The notes under the pieces are model-generated. The model did not search any database. It was not told the origin of the DNA and saw only the letters and a program-made list of their open reading frames with translations. Shown in pieces: positions 1 through 9,202 of a DNA stretch of 64,000 nt. Each line of letters opens with the position of its first letter. Positions within the stretch are counted from its first letter, which is position 1. The translations under genes and the position numbers were made by a program. Origin of the DNA: an uncultured Bacteroidota bacterium (GTDB lineage: Bacteria > Bacteroidota > Bacteroidia > Bacteroidales > GCA-2748055); contig CAKZNC010000102.1 in NCBI GenBank assembly GCA_937129385.1, positions 18,194-82,193 on the forward strand, given 5' to 3'.

Positions 1-757
1 TTCTGCCAGGTTCGCTGAAAATGCCTACTTCATTCAGAATAGAGAAGCGGGTTACCATGACTGGTCGATCCGTGAAATCACCAGGGAAATGTTCAAATTC
101 GCTGATGGAATGACCATGAGCAGCAAGAAAGACGGGTTGGTGAATATCGGGGGATTTATCGCAATGAACAGCGAATCTCTTTACAGGGAAGCATCCCATT
201 TCAATATCATGTTCGAAGGATTCCTCTCTTATGGCGGAATGGCAGGCAGGGACATGGCAGCGCTGGCGGTGGGACTGAGAGAGGCTACAACCTTTGAATT
301 CCTTGACAGCAGGATCAGGCAGGTACACTACCTGGGAGAGAAACTGGCCGAATTGGAAATCCCTGTGCAGGAACCCTTCGGCGGACATGCCATTTTTGTA
401 GATGCAAAGAAATTTCTTCCAGGTGTCGCACATGAAGAATATATTGGACAAACCCTTGCTATTGAATTGTACCTGGAAGCCGGGATCCGGGCCGTGGAAA
501 TTGGAACACTCCTGGCCGACCGGGATCCGGATACAAGGGAAAACCGATATCCCGAACTGGAACTCGTGAGACTCGCTATTCCACGCAGGGTATATTCCAG
601 GAACCATATGGACTATATTGCAGTGGCACTGAAAAATATTTACGATCGCCGGAATGATATTAAAAAGGGCTACAGGATCATATCCGAGGCCCCGATCATG
701 AGACATTTTACTGTTGAACTGGAACCAGCAGAAGATGGGCAAAAGGGTACCAGGTGA
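1..757 (+). CDS. tnaA: Tryptophanase / tyrosine phenol-lyase family beta-eliminating lyase (5' end missing)
   Basis: Only the C-terminal part is present. The reading frame is open from base 2 and gives SARFAENAYFIQNREAGYHDW before the first ATG of the ORF track, so that ATG is internal. The PLP-binding lysine lies in MSSKKDGLVNIGGF, which matches the MS(A/G)KKD motif of tryptophanase and tyrosine phenol-lyase. EGFLSYGGMAGRDM, GGHAIFVDA and VRLAIPRRVYSRNHMD are further family blocks. Family members split tryptophan or tyrosine into indole or phenol, pyruvate and ammonia. Tyrosine phenol-lyases carry an Arg in the (S/A)MERG block; this protein reads AVEIGTLL like E. coli TnaA, which favours tryptophanase. 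That choice is an inference from one block. Pyruvate and ammonia production fits the amino-acid fermentation genes further along the window. Confidence 0.88.
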   Translation, partial: SARFAENAYFIQNREAGYHDWSIREITREMFKFADGMTMSSKKDGLVNIGGFIAMNSESLYREASHFNIMFEGFLSYGGMAGRDMAALAVGLREATTFEFLDSRIRQVHYLGEKLAELEIPVQEPFGGHAIFVDAKKFLPGVAHEEYIGQTLAIELYLEAGIRAVEIGTLLADRDPDTRENRYPELELVRLAIPRRVYSRNHMDYIAVALKNIYDRRNDIKKGYRIISEAPIMRHFTVELEPAEDGQKGTR

Positions 758-842
758 TCTTTTCGTAATTCCCCGTTTCAACTTAGAATAGAGAACTTTT
801 GAAGCACCCACTTTGTTCTGAACCTTGTGAATTAAAAATAAA

Positions 843-860
843 AGCCGACATTTGTCGGCT
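843..860. terminator. 7-bp perfect hairpin just before the MATE start codon
   Basis: AGCCGAC-ATTT-GTCGGCT forms a perfect seven-base-pair stem with a four-base loop. On the minus strand it is followed by a T-rich run (TTTATTTTTAA), as in an intrinsic terminator. On the plus strand only TTAAG follows, and the ATG of the next gene begins six bases after the stem. It may end transcripts of the upstream lyase gene inefficiently, or hide the start region of the MATE gene. Confidence 0.4.
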
Positions 861-865
861 TAAGA

Positions 866-2206
866 ATGAAAGATTTAACCGTAGGGAGAATAGGACTGTC
901 GATATTCAAATTTGCTGTCCCGATGCTGATCGGCCAGATGTTTCAGCAGCTATATACATTTGTCGACCAGATCATCGTAGGAAATTACCTGGGTAAAGAG
1001 GCACTTGCTGCTGTCGGCGCATCATTCCCCATTATCTTTACACTTATTGCATTGGTCATCGGTGTTGCCAGCGGTGGCACAATCGTGATCTCACAATTTT
1101 TCGGGGCAAAGAATTTCCGGATGGTGAAACGCGCGATCGATACAGTGTTCATCATGCTCTTTATCGCTGCAATTTTGCTCACATCCCTGGGTTATCCTTT
1201 CATCGAACAGATCTTCCGGCTGATGCAATTACCCGAGGAACTCATGGAGATGGGAGTTTCATACCTGTCTGTTTATATTGGCGGACTGATTCTTTTCTTC
1301 GGTTATAACGGAGTCGCGGCAATCCTTAGAGGCCTGGGTGATTCCATCACACCGCTTTATTTCCTGATCCTTGCCACGGTATTGAACATTGGACTGGACC
1401 TGCTGTTTATCGTGGTCCTTGGATGGGGAGTTGCAGGAGCAGCATGGGCTACGCTGATCGCCCAGGGAACCGCCTTTATTACCGCAGCATTCTACCTCAA
1501 CAAGCACCATGAACTGATCAAATTCAATATCAGGCAATTTGCTTTCGACAAAAAGGTGTTCCGGGAAAGTCTTCGTATCGGTCTGCCCACGGGATTGCAG
1601 CACACCTTTGTAGCTCTCGGAATGATGGCCCTGATGGGAATCGTTAACACTTTTGGCACCAATGTCACTGCTGCATATACTGCTGCGGGAAGACTCGACA
1701 GCCTTGCCGTGATCCCAGCAATGGTATTTGCACAGGCGCTTGCGACCTATGTGGGACAAAATATGGGAGCCGGAAAGCTGGAACGTGTCAACAGGGGCCT
1801 CTGGACTACTTTGCTGATGTCCTCTACAGTTTCTCTTGTGATGACCGCCGTTGTAATCATATTCAAATATCCCCTGATGGGATGGTTCACCGATGACCCG
1901 AATGTGATCAGTATTGGAGGGGATTATCTTACCATTGTCACTTCATTCTACCTGGTATTTACCTCCATGTTTATATTTGGAAGTGTCATGCGTGGAGCGG
2001 GAGACACTTTGATTCCAATGTTCATTACACTGTTCGCGCTGTGGTTTATTCGTATCCCGGCAGCTTTCATTCTTAGCCGGAAATTTGGAGAGACAGGGAT
2101 CTGGTGGTCAATACCCACTGGATGGACCATGGGAATGGTCCTCACATTGATCTATTACAAGGTTGGCAGATGGAAATCCAAAGTGGTGGTTAAGCCGGCC
2201 GATTGA
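866..2206 (+). CDS. MATE family efflux transporter
   Basis: The 446-residue protein has about twelve hydrophobic segments and the usual MATE length. The start MKDLTVGRIGLSIFKFAVPMLIGQMFQQLY and the block FVDQIIVGNYLGKEALAAVGASFP match the N-terminal MATE repeat of NorM/DinF-like proteins. The second half repeats the pattern (GLPTGLQHTFVALGMM). MATE proteins export cationic drugs or metabolites from the cytoplasm in exchange for Na+ or H+; the substrate cannot be read from sequence. The ATG at 866 fits the family N terminus. The overlapping ORF at 799 is a shadow in another frame. Confidence 0.92.
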   Translation: MKDLTVGRIGLSIFKFAVPMLIGQMFQQLYTFVDQIIVGNYLGKEALAAVGASFPIIFTLIALVIGVASGGTIVISQFFGAKNFRMVKRAIDTVFIMLFIAAILLTSLGYPFIEQIFRLMQLPEELMEMGVSYLSVYIGGLILFFGYNGVAAILRGLGDSITPLYFLILATVLNIGLDLLFIVVLGWGVAGAAWATLIAQGTAFITAAFYLNKHHELIKFNIRQFAFDKKVFRESLRIGLPTGLQHTFVALGMMALMGIVNTFGTNVTAAYTAAGRLDSLAVIPAMVFAQALATYVGQNMGAGKLERVNRGLWTTLLMSSTVSLVMTAVVIIFKYPLMGWFTDDPNVISIGGDYLTIVTSFYLVFTSMFIFGSVMRGAGDTLIPMFITLFALWFIRIPAAFILSRKFGETGIWWSIPTGWTMGMVLTLIYYKVGRWKSKVVVKPAD

Positions 2207-2256
2207 ACAAACACTCGGCCCCTGCGTATTTAATAGTGTCACCCATTCCATAATCG

Positions 2257-3228
2257 ATGCAAACTACCACAGCAATAACTGAAATGGCGCAGGATATTAT
2301 TTCCGGATTAACTGATGTGCCAAAATCTATTCCTTCCAAGTATTTTTACGATGCAAGGGGAAGTGAGATCTTCCGCAAGATCATGCGAATGCCTGAATAC
2401 TATCTTACCAATGCCGAAGCTGAAATATTCGAGGTACAGGGAAATGCAATCCTCGATCATTTCAGTCAGCATAGTGACCGTGTCGATCTTGTAGAACTCG
2501 GCGCCGGTGACGGATCCAAGACCAGTATCCTGGTCAGAATGATGATCAACAGGTCAATCCCTTTCAGATACATCCCCGTTGATATCTCCGAAAAGGCAAA
2601 CCGCACACTCATGAAAAAAATGACTGAGCAGTTCAGCAATATTGAGATTGAGACAAAAACAGGTGATTATTTCGACATGATCAATGAACTCGGTCAAGAA
2701 TACAGGGATGGTAAGATCATTATGTTCCTCGGCTCAAACCTGGGCAACTATTCACACAGACAAAGCGTGGAATTCCTTGAAAAGCTTGCATCAGCAATGA
2801 AAAGCCAGGACAGACTATTCCTCGGCCTGGACCTGAAAAAGGATCCTGCCGTGATCAGAAGCGCATATGACGACCCCCATGGATTTACGGAGGCTTTCAA
2901 TATGAATCTTCTTGAAAGGTTGAACAGGGAACTGGAGGCCAGTTTTATCCCCGATAATTTTATCCACGCGCCCACTTACGACCCGCATTCAGGCATTGCA
3001 AAAAGCTATCTCGTAAGCAGAAAGAATCACCAGGTTTCACTGGGACAAACAGGCACTGTGATCACATTTGATAAATGGGAAACAATATGTACCGAAATGT
3101 CACAGAAATATGACCAGGACCATATATCTGAAATCGCTGAAGCAGCGGGATTTGAAATCGAGAATAATTTCTTCGACAGCAGGTCCTGGTTTGTAAACTC
3201 TCTATGGAGATTAAAGGACAGGGAATGA
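2257..3228 (+). CDS. egtD: L-histidine N-alpha-methyltransferase (EgtD-like)
   Basis: This 323-residue protein matches the histidine-specific SAM-dependent methyltransferase family. The SAM site is LVELGAGDGSKT with PVDIS downstream. GSNLGNY holds the Asn, RSAYDDPHGFTEAFN the Tyr, and TEMSQKY the Glu-x-Ser that bind histidine in mycobacterial EgtD (N166, Y206, E282 and S284 as I recall them). All are retained, so histidine trimethylation to hercynine is plausible. Hercynine is the precursor of the thiol ergothioneine. No EgtB (sulfoxide synthase), EgtC or EgtE, and no rhodanese-type EanB, is visible nearby. The stop overlaps the next gene in an ATGA arrangement, so the two are probably translationally coupled. 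Confidence 0.86.
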   Translation: MQTTTAITEMAQDIISGLTDVPKSIPSKYFYDARGSEIFRKIMRMPEYYLTNAEAEIFEVQGNAILDHFSQHSDRVDLVELGAGDGSKTSILVRMMINRSIPFRYIPVDISEKANRTLMKKMTEQFSNIEIETKTGDYFDMINELGQEYRDGKIIMFLGSNLGNYSHRQSVEFLEKLASAMKSQDRLFLGLDLKKDPAVIRSAYDDPHGFTEAFNMNLLERLNRELEASFIPDNFIHAPTYDPHSGIAKSYLVSRKNHQVSLGQTGTVITFDKWETICTEMSQKYDQDHISEIAEAAGFEIENNFFDSRSWFVNSLWRLKDRE

Positions 3229-3509
3229 TGAAAGCCAAATGGAACAATGAAATTATTGCTGAAAGTGACAACACTGTCATTGTGGAGGGAAATCACTATT
3301 TTCCTGAGAATACCATCATTAAAGAATACTTCAGGAACAGTGATCATCACACTTACTGCAGCTGGAAAGGCAATGCATCCTATTACCACCTTGAAGTAAA
3401 TGGAAAGACCAATGAAAATGCCGCCTGGTATTACCCCGATGCAAAAAAAGCTGCAAAAAACATTGAGGGCAGGATCGCATTCTGGAAAGGTGTCGAGGTA
3501 ATTGATTAG
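3225..3509 (+). CDS. DUF427 family protein coupled to egtD
   Basis: This short protein of about 94 residues matches DUF427, with features such as KAKWNNEIIAESDNTVIVEGNHYFP, CSWKGNASYYHLEVNGK and AAWYYPDAKKAAKNIEGRIAFWKGVEV. The ORF track starts at 3204, but the ATG at 3225 overlaps the egtD stop as ATGA and begins at the family N terminus, so I prefer it. The biochemical function of DUF427 is not known to me. Overlap with egtD suggests a role linked to the methylated histidine product or its use, which is inference from context only. Confidence 0.8.
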   Translation: MMKAKWNNEIIAESDNTVIVEGNHYFPENTIIKEYFRNSDHHTYCSWKGNASYYHLEVNGKTNENAAWYYPDAKKAAKNIEGRIAFWKGVEVID

Positions 3510-3622
3510 GCCAGGGGGGTCACCTGTTAAAAAAGCATAATTCACATCCTGAGCCATCAGAATAGTTGAAGAATGGTGAAGGATTACGTAATTTACAACC
3601 TGTTTTTACGTTTAATGCGATA

Positions 3623-6600
3623 ATGACCACCCTGAACTACAATATCAGATCCTTCCTGGTAGGCATCATGCTGCTTGCATCTACAGTACTTTTTGCCCAG
3701 CACGAAATCAGTTTCCGCCGGATAACAATCAATGACGGACTTTCCCTCAGTTCGGTTTACTACATTTTCCAGGATAGCAAAGGTTTTATGTGGTTTGCCA
3801 CGGAAGATGGACTGAACAAATATGACGGGACCGGTTTTACTGTTTATAATCATACGCCTGGTAATCCGAACAGCCTGTCCTACAAATGGATAGAAAAGAT
3901 CGTTGAAGACAGACAGGGCAACCTCTGGCTTTCAACACGACAGGGTCTGAGTTATCTGAATCCGTCAAATGACAAAGTACTGCGTTTCTTCAATTCCGGT
4001 CCGGGAGAACACCATGTTTCCAATGATACCATATTAAATTTGCACCGGGAAGGTGATTTCATCTGGGTAGGCACAATGAATGGCCTTGACCGGTTTCACA
4101 CTGGTAACCTGAATAGAACAACCATTGATCTGGATTGCGATCCCCGGCATCAGCAGGTTCTCTCGATCAATACAGACCATTCCGGCAGGACATGGGTTGG
4201 AACAAACGGCGGCTTGCACGTGGTTGAGAAGGGAAGTGACCAGGCGCAATGTATTACCTCTGGCGAAAGTGAGGTAGACCCGTTGGAAGTGAGAGCATTA
4301 TTTCTTGAAAATGATACGGTATGGGTCGGCTCGAAACAAAGCCTGATGAAATTTACGCTAGAAGGGACCGGGCAGGTAAAGATAAAGTATCCTGTGGTTC
4401 GGGTTGAATCTGATTCACCTGTCGAAAATATCTACCGGGATTCAGATCAACATCTGTGGGTTACAACATCAAACGGTTTGTATAGCTATGGGGCACGAAT
4501 ACTGAAAAAGATGATCCCGACCACGGGAAATGCCCCCAGCCTCGCAATGTTGCCTAAGAAACCCCTGCTGGAAGACTCGAAAGGAGCCATTTGGATGGGC
4601 ACTTTCAGTCAGGGTGTCTACAGAATAACTCCCGGATCAGATGTCTATCATTACGCCTTTGATCCGACCAACCCCACCAGTCTGTCCGATAATACAGTGA
4701 ACTGTATATATGAAGACCGGGCAGGAGGAATATGGATTGGTACTTTCGGCTCCGGAATCAGTGTTTATGATCCGCATTCCAACATTATCAAAACCTTGAA
4801 GAATGATCCGTTTGATCCCAATAGTCTGACAAGTAGCTTTATTTGGTCTATACTTGAATCGAACGATCAGAAAGTATGGATCGGAACCAACAACGCAGGG
4901 ATAAACATCTACGATCCGGCAACCAAAAATGTCGAGGTCTTGAAACATGACCCGGATGACCCCTCTTCTCTTCCGGAAGGATCGGTAAGGGAAATCTTCC
5001 AGGACCGGGGTGGTACGATATGGGTGGGGACCGATGGTGGCGGACTCAGCAAATACAACCGGAAAACAGGATCATTCAGCCACTTCAGGAATGATCCGGG
5101 TCGGCTTACATCCATATCCTCAAATTCGGTACGTACAATCTACCAAGATTCCACCGGAATTTTATGGATCGGTACCAGGAATGGCCTCAACAGCTTCGAC
5201 CCCCGATCCGAAAAGTTCAGGCAATATTTACATAATTCGGACGTGGAAGGTAGTCTCAGCAACAATTTTGTCTATTCAGCGATCTATATGGACAAAAGAG
5301 GATACCTGTGGGTGGGAACATATGGGGGTGGCCTTAACAGGCTAAATACCAAAACGGGTCAGTTCACAAGTTACCAGTTTGAACTGGGCAATCCATCCAG
5401 TATTTCAGACGATATTGTTTTTGCCATCTATGAGGATGAAAAAGGCTATTTCTGGATCGGAACGAACAGCGGTTTGAACCTGTTCAATCCCTCCACCGGG
5501 AAATTCAAAAGATATGGTACAGAGGCCGGTCTTCCCAATGATGTGATCTACGGAATCATGCCTGACCATGAAAACCGGCTCTGGATTACCACGAATAAAG
5601 GGATATCCAGACTTGATCTTACCGAATTCCGATTCAAGAACTTTGATGTGAACGATGGTCTGCAAAGTAACGAATTCAATGGGGGTGCATCTCATCGTGG
5701 TAAAAGTGGCAGGCTTTATGCCGGGGGTGTATACGGACTCAATATCATCGAACCGGAAAAGATCAAGCCTGTTGACAACCATGCCGAGCTGACCATAAAC
5801 AGGTTGGAAATCCTGGGCAAAGAGGTTCAGGTGCTCAGGGAGGGAATGATCGCCGATAGTTCTGATCACAAATCCGGACTGATCGAGTCAGTGGAGAATT
5901 ATTACCTGCCCAGGCATGTTGCATACCTTGATGAAATAAGGCTGAACTACAGGCAGCGTTTTTTCTCCATCGAATTCGCAGCTTTGAATCACCATCTTCC
6001 TGAGAAACTGAATTACAGGTACAGGATGAGAGAACTCGAAGATCACTGGAACCTTGCCGGCAACAGGAATTATGTTACCTATGCAAACATGAAGCCCGGA
6101 ACATATATCTTTGAGGCTGATGCAAGCAATTCCGATGGATTCCTGGCCAGTAAACCGGCACAGCTTAAGATCATTATCACACCTCCCTTCTGGCGGTCTT
6201 ACTGGTTCATGCTCATGATGGCAATGATCGTGCTCGCATTCATCGTTTTCATATACCGTTTCTTACTTAATCAGCGTATGAACAATCTGCTCAAATCTCA
6301 ATATGAGCAGATCAAGGTAGCAAATGAAAAATTGCAGCAATCGGAAAACGATCTAAAAGATCTCAATGCAACAAAGGACAAATTCTTTTCCATAATATCG
6401 CATGACCTTAAAAATCCTTTTTCAAGTGTACTTTCCATCAGCGAACTGATGTCAAAAGAATTCGAATCAACGGAGACCAGCGAATTGAAGTATGGGATTT
6501 CCAAGATTCATGATACAAACAGGCATATCTATGAACTCCTTGAAAACCTGTTGACCTGGTCCAAAACCCAGAGAGACAATCTGACCATGGAAAAGGTCAA

Positions 6601-7051
6601 TTTCAACCTTTCCCGGATCATTGAAACCAACCTGAATGTCCTGCGTTTGTCTGCAGAAAAAAAGGAAATAAAAATTGAAACGAACGTTCCGGACGAGATC
6701 TGTGCATATGCCGACAGGGAGATGATCAGTACCGTCTTCAGGAACCTTGCCAACAATTCGATCAAATTTACTCCGGTTGGCAAATCAATTCGTATCTCGG
6801 CTGAAGCACGAGACAAACAGATTATTGTAAAAGTTGAAGATCAAGGTGTTGGAATTCCGCCCGATGATCTGAGGCGGCTATTCAGAATTGAAGAGAAATT
6901 TAAAAGGGAAGGGACAGCAGGAGAGAAAGGAACCGGCCTAGGACTGATCATTTGCCACGAATTTATCGGACGAAATGGCGGTGAGATCTCCGTGGAAAGC
7001 ACCCTTGGTCAAGGCAGTATATTTACATTTACAGTACCTGAAGGTAACTGA
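3623..7051 (+). CDS. Two-component regulator propeller sensor histidine kinase (no receiver or HTH domain)
   Basis: The track ORF begins at a TTG (3566). The ATG at 3623 gives a clean signal peptide, MTTLNYNIRSFLVGIMLLASTVLFAQ, and is preferred (1142 residues). About twelve to fourteen Reg_prop repeats (W(I/V)GT...GL) fill roughly residues 25-720 and should form periplasmic propellers. A Y_Y_Y domain follows (YRYRMRELEDHWN...YANMKPGTYIFEADASNSDG), then one membrane span (FMLMMAMIVLAFIVFIYRFLL), a coiled coil, a HisKA H-box (IISHDLKNPFSS) and a HATPase domain (N box NLANNSIKFTP, G1 DQGVGIPPDD, G2 GTGLGLIICHEF). Many Bacteroidetes proteins of this build continue into receiver and AraC domains, but this one stops after the ATPase, so it needs a separate response regulator. 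None is adjacent. The ligand is unknown; glycans are common for the class. Confidence 0.9.
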   Translation: MTTLNYNIRSFLVGIMLLASTVLFAQHEISFRRITINDGLSLSSVYYIFQDSKGFMWFATEDGLNKYDGTGFTVYNHTPGNPNSLSYKWIEKIVEDRQGNLWLSTRQGLSYLNPSNDKVLRFFNSGPGEHHVSNDTILNLHREGDFIWVGTMNGLDRFHTGNLNRTTIDLDCDPRHQQVLSINTDHSGRTWVGTNGGLHVVEKGSDQAQCITSGESEVDPLEVRALFLENDTVWVGSKQSLMKFTLEGTGQVKIKYPVVRVESDSPVENIYRDSDQHLWVTTSNGLYSYGARILKKMIPTTGNAPSLAMLPKKPLLEDSKGAIWMGTFSQGVYRITPGSDVYHYAFDPTNPTSLSDNTVNCIYEDRAGGIWIGTFGSGISVYDPHSNIIKTLKNDPFDPNSLTSSFIWSILESNDQKVWIGTNNAGINIYDPATKNVEVLKHDPDDPSSLPEGSVREIFQDRGGTIWVGTDGGGLSKYNRKTGSFSHFRNDPGRLTSISSNSVRTIYQDSTGILWIGTRNGLNSFDPRSEKFRQYLHNSDVEGSLSNNFVYSAIYMDKRGYLWVGTYGGGLNRLNTKTGQFTSYQFELGNPSSISDDIVFAIYEDEKGYFWIGTNSGLNLFNPSTGKFKRYGTEAGLPNDVIYGIMPDHENRLWITTNKGISRLDLTEFRFKNFDVNDGLQSNEFNGGASHRGKSGRLYAGGVYGLNIIEPEKIKPVDNHAELTINRLEILGKEVQVLREGMIADSSDHKSGLIESVENYYLPRHVAYLDEIRLNYRQRFFSIEFAALNHHLPEKLNYRYRMRELEDHWNLAGNRNYVTYANMKPGTYIFEADASNSDGFLASKPAQLKIIITPPFWRSYWFMLMMAMIVLAFIVFIYRFLLNQRMNNLLKSQYEQIKVANEKLQQSENDLKDLNATKDKFFSIISHDLKNPFSSVLSISELMSKEFESTETSELKYGISKIHDTNRHIYELLENLLTWSKTQRDNLTMEKVNFNLSRIIETNLNVLRLSAEKKEIKIETNVPDEICAYADREMISTVFRNLANNSIKFTPVGKSIRISAEARDKQIIVKVEDQGVGIPPDDLRRLFRIEEKFKREGTAGEKGTGLGLIICHEFIGRNGGEISVESTLGQGSIFTFTVPEGN

Positions 7052-7068
7052 GTCTTGGGCTATTTTAC

Positions 7069-7076
7069 TAACTTTG
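7069..7076 (+). promoter_or_regulatory. Bacteroidetes-type -7 promoter box TAACTTTG upstream of yicC
   Basis: TAACTTTG matches the TAnnTTTG -7 consensus of the Bacteroidetes primary sigma factor and lies 23 bases before the yicC ATG. No TTTG -33 box is visible at ideal spacing, so this is a motif match only. Confidence 0.45.
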
Positions 7077-7099
7077 CAGAAATCATTCATCCATTTTTG

Positions 7100-7969
7100 A
7101 TGCTGAAATCAATGACAGGTTTTGGGAAAGCAGAATGCCTGCTTCCCACCATGAAACTGACGATCGAGATCAAATCCCTCAACAGTAAGCAGATCGATAC
7201 AAGTACAAGACTTCCTGCCATATACAAGGTAAAGGAGCTTGAAATCAGGCAGTTGCTATCAAAAGAACTTGAGCGGGGAAAAATAGACTGCAGCTTCCAC
7301 TATGAAGTGATCGAAGGAGCAAGTGCAAAGATCAATTCGAGTGTGATCAGGGATTATATAAAGCAGCTCGGAGAAATAACAAATGAGCTTGGTATTCAAC
7401 CAGGCGAACTGATCTCAACGATTTTGAGATTACCCGATACTGTTTCCTCCGAGAAAGATGACCTTGCGGAAGAAGAATGGGGGCTGGTACGAAAATCACT
7501 GGAAAGTGCCGTTGCGGAATTAAATGAGTTCAGGATTCAGGAAGGTGCTGCTCTCGAAAAAGACCTCAGGGATTGTGTCGCTGCAATCCAATCCAGGCAG
7601 GAAAAGATAAAGCCATTTGAAAAAGAGCGCATAGAACGATTACGTGAAAGATTTCGGACAAACCTGGAAGAATTGAACATGGGAGAAGACATTGACCAAA
7701 ATCGTTTTGAACAGGAATTGCTCTACTACCTCGAGAAACTTGATATCAATGAAGAAAAGGTGAGGCTTTCAAATCACCTATCTTACTTTATTGAAATACT
7801 GGATGAGGGTAGTCCCAATGGTAAAAAACTTGGATTTATCAGCCAGGAGATCGGTCGGGAGATCAACACCCTCGGATCCAAAGCAAATCACAGCGAAATT
7901 CAACGCCTTGTCGTGGAAATGAAAGATGAACTGGAGAGGATTAAAGAGCAAATTCTGAATGTCCTTTGA
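7100..7969 (+). CDS. yicC: YicC/YloC family endoribonuclease
   Basis: The internal ATG at 7100 gives MLKSMTGFGKAE, the hallmark start of YicC proteins, so the upstream TTG start of the track (7055) is rejected. The protein is 289 residues, normal for the family. Other family blocks are EIKSLNSKQIDTSTRLP near the start and, at the end, EKVRLSNHLSYFIEIL, GKKLGFISQEIGREINTLGSKANHSEIQRLVVEMKDELERIKEQILNVL. E. coli YicC is reported to act as an endoribonuclease on small RNAs. The gene sits directly before gmk (11-base gap), a widely conserved pairing. Confidence 0.93.
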   Translation: MLKSMTGFGKAECLLPTMKLTIEIKSLNSKQIDTSTRLPAIYKVKELEIRQLLSKELERGKIDCSFHYEVIEGASAKINSSVIRDYIKQLGEITNELGIQPGELISTILRLPDTVSSEKDDLAEEEWGLVRKSLESAVAELNEFRIQEGAALEKDLRDCVAAIQSRQEKIKPFEKERIERLRERFRTNLEELNMGEDIDQNRFEQELLYYLEKLDINEEKVRLSNHLSYFIEILDEGSPNGKKLGFISQEIGREINTLGSKANHSEIQRLVVEMKDELERIKEQILNVL

Positions 7970-7980
7970 AACAATGAGCG

Positions 7981-8547
7981 ATGAAAGGAAAACTGGTGAT
8001 CTTCTCAGCCCCTTCGGGATCAGGTAAAACAACAGTTGTAAAGCACCTCTTGAAACAGGTTGACGGACTTGAATTCAGCATTTCAGCCACTTCCAGGGAG
8101 CCCAGGGGGAATGAACAGCACGGCCGGGAGTATTACTTCATGAGCCCTGTAGAATTCAGGAAGAAAATCGAGAGCAATGAATTCCTTGAATGGGAAGAGG
8201 TATACAACCATCAGTTTTATGGTACACTCAAATCGGAAGTTGAAAGACTGAGAAAAGATGGTAAACACGTAATCTTCGATATAGATGTTGAAGGCGGACT
8301 GAACTTAAAAAAGACTTTTGGAAAGCAGGCACTGGCAGTATTTGTCAAACCACCGTCCATGGAGGTAATGGAACAAAGACTTCGAAACCGGGGCACTGAT
8401 TCAGAGAAACAGATATCAAAACGAATAGCAAAAGCAGAGAAGGAAATGGCCTATGCAAATGCTTTTGATCTGATCCTGGTGAATGAAACACTGGAAAAGA
8501 CACTTTCGGATGCGGAGATGATAGTTGAGAAATTCATCGGTTCATAG
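7981..8547 (+). CDS. gmk: Guanylate kinase
   Basis: This 188-residue protein has the P-loop FSAPSGSGKTT at its N terminus and the GMP-binding region SATSREPRGNEQHGREYYFMSPVEF. It also has FLEWEEVYNHQFYGTLKSEVE and VIFDIDVEGGLNLKK. It phosphorylates GMP to GDP in the cytoplasm. The length is typical. It lies between yicC and nadD on the same strand with short gaps, so the three are probably transcribed together. Confidence 0.97.
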   Translation: MKGKLVIFSAPSGSGKTTVVKHLLKQVDGLEFSISATSREPRGNEQHGREYYFMSPVEFRKKIESNEFLEWEEVYNHQFYGTLKSEVERLRKDGKHVIFDIDVEGGLNLKKTFGKQALAVFVKPPSMEVMEQRLRNRGTDSEKQISKRIAKAEKEMAYANAFDLILVNETLEKTLSDAEMIVEKFIGS

Positions 8548-8586
8548 TTGCATTGTCAGTAACACGGGTTTTATTACTTTTAGAAC

Positions 8587-9165
8587 ATGATTAAAACGGG
8601 ATTGTACTTCGGATCTTTCAACCCGGTCCATATCGGGCATCTGGCCATTGCCAGCTATATGCTCGAATTCTCCGATATCTCGCAACTCTGGTTTGTCGTC
8701 AGTCCCCAAAACCCGCTCAAGGAAAAAAAATCTCTCTTAAAAGAACATCACAGGCTTGAACTGACCAGGAGAGCAGTTGGAGATGACGACAGGTTCTCTG
8801 TATCAGATATAGAATTTAAAATGCCAAAACCCTCCTATACCATTGATACACTTACTTACCTTGGAGAAAAGTATCCCGGACGTGAATTTTACCTGATCAT
8901 GGGCGCAGATGGATTGAGGAATTTTCACAGGTGGAAACATGCTGATCTGTTGGAAAAAAACTATCACAGGTTGGTCTATCCACGACCAGGTGTGTCATGT
9001 GAGGACCTATACAAACATAAAAATCTTACCGTTATGGAAGCTCCACTTATGGAGATATCTTCAAGTTTTATAAGGGAATCAATCAGAAATGGTAAAGATG
9101 TACGCTATTTCCTTCCGGAAAAAACATACATCTACATCAGGGAAATGCATTTTTATGAGAAATAA
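8587..9165 (+). CDS. nadD: Nicotinate-nucleotide adenylyltransferase
   Basis: The 192-residue protein starts MIKTGLYFGSFNPVHIGHLAIA, which contains the nucleotidyltransferase (T/H)xGH-type motif as HIGH. The C-terminal signature is SSSFIRESIRNGKDVRYFLPEKTYIYI. It adenylates nicotinate mononucleotide to deamido-NAD in NAD biosynthesis. The family resemblance to CoaD is expected; the VSPQNPLKEK block and the yicC-gmk-nadD order support NadD here. Confidence 0.94.
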   Translation: MIKTGLYFGSFNPVHIGHLAIASYMLEFSDISQLWFVVSPQNPLKEKKSLLKEHHRLELTRRAVGDDDRFSVSDIEFKMPKPSYTIDTLTYLGEKYPGREFYLIMGADGLRNFHRWKHADLLEKNYHRLVYPRPGVSCEDLYKHKNLTVMEAPLMEISSSFIRESIRNGKDVRYFLPEKTYIYIREMHFYEK

Positions 9166-9202
9166 TTCAGTGGGTAAAAGCTCACATTAACCCCTAAAGA
9201 TC

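Noticed and set aside
799-996. 65-residue plus-strand ORF before the MATE gene
   Set aside because: It overlaps the MATE start in another frame, has no signal or family features, and is interrupted by the hairpin region.
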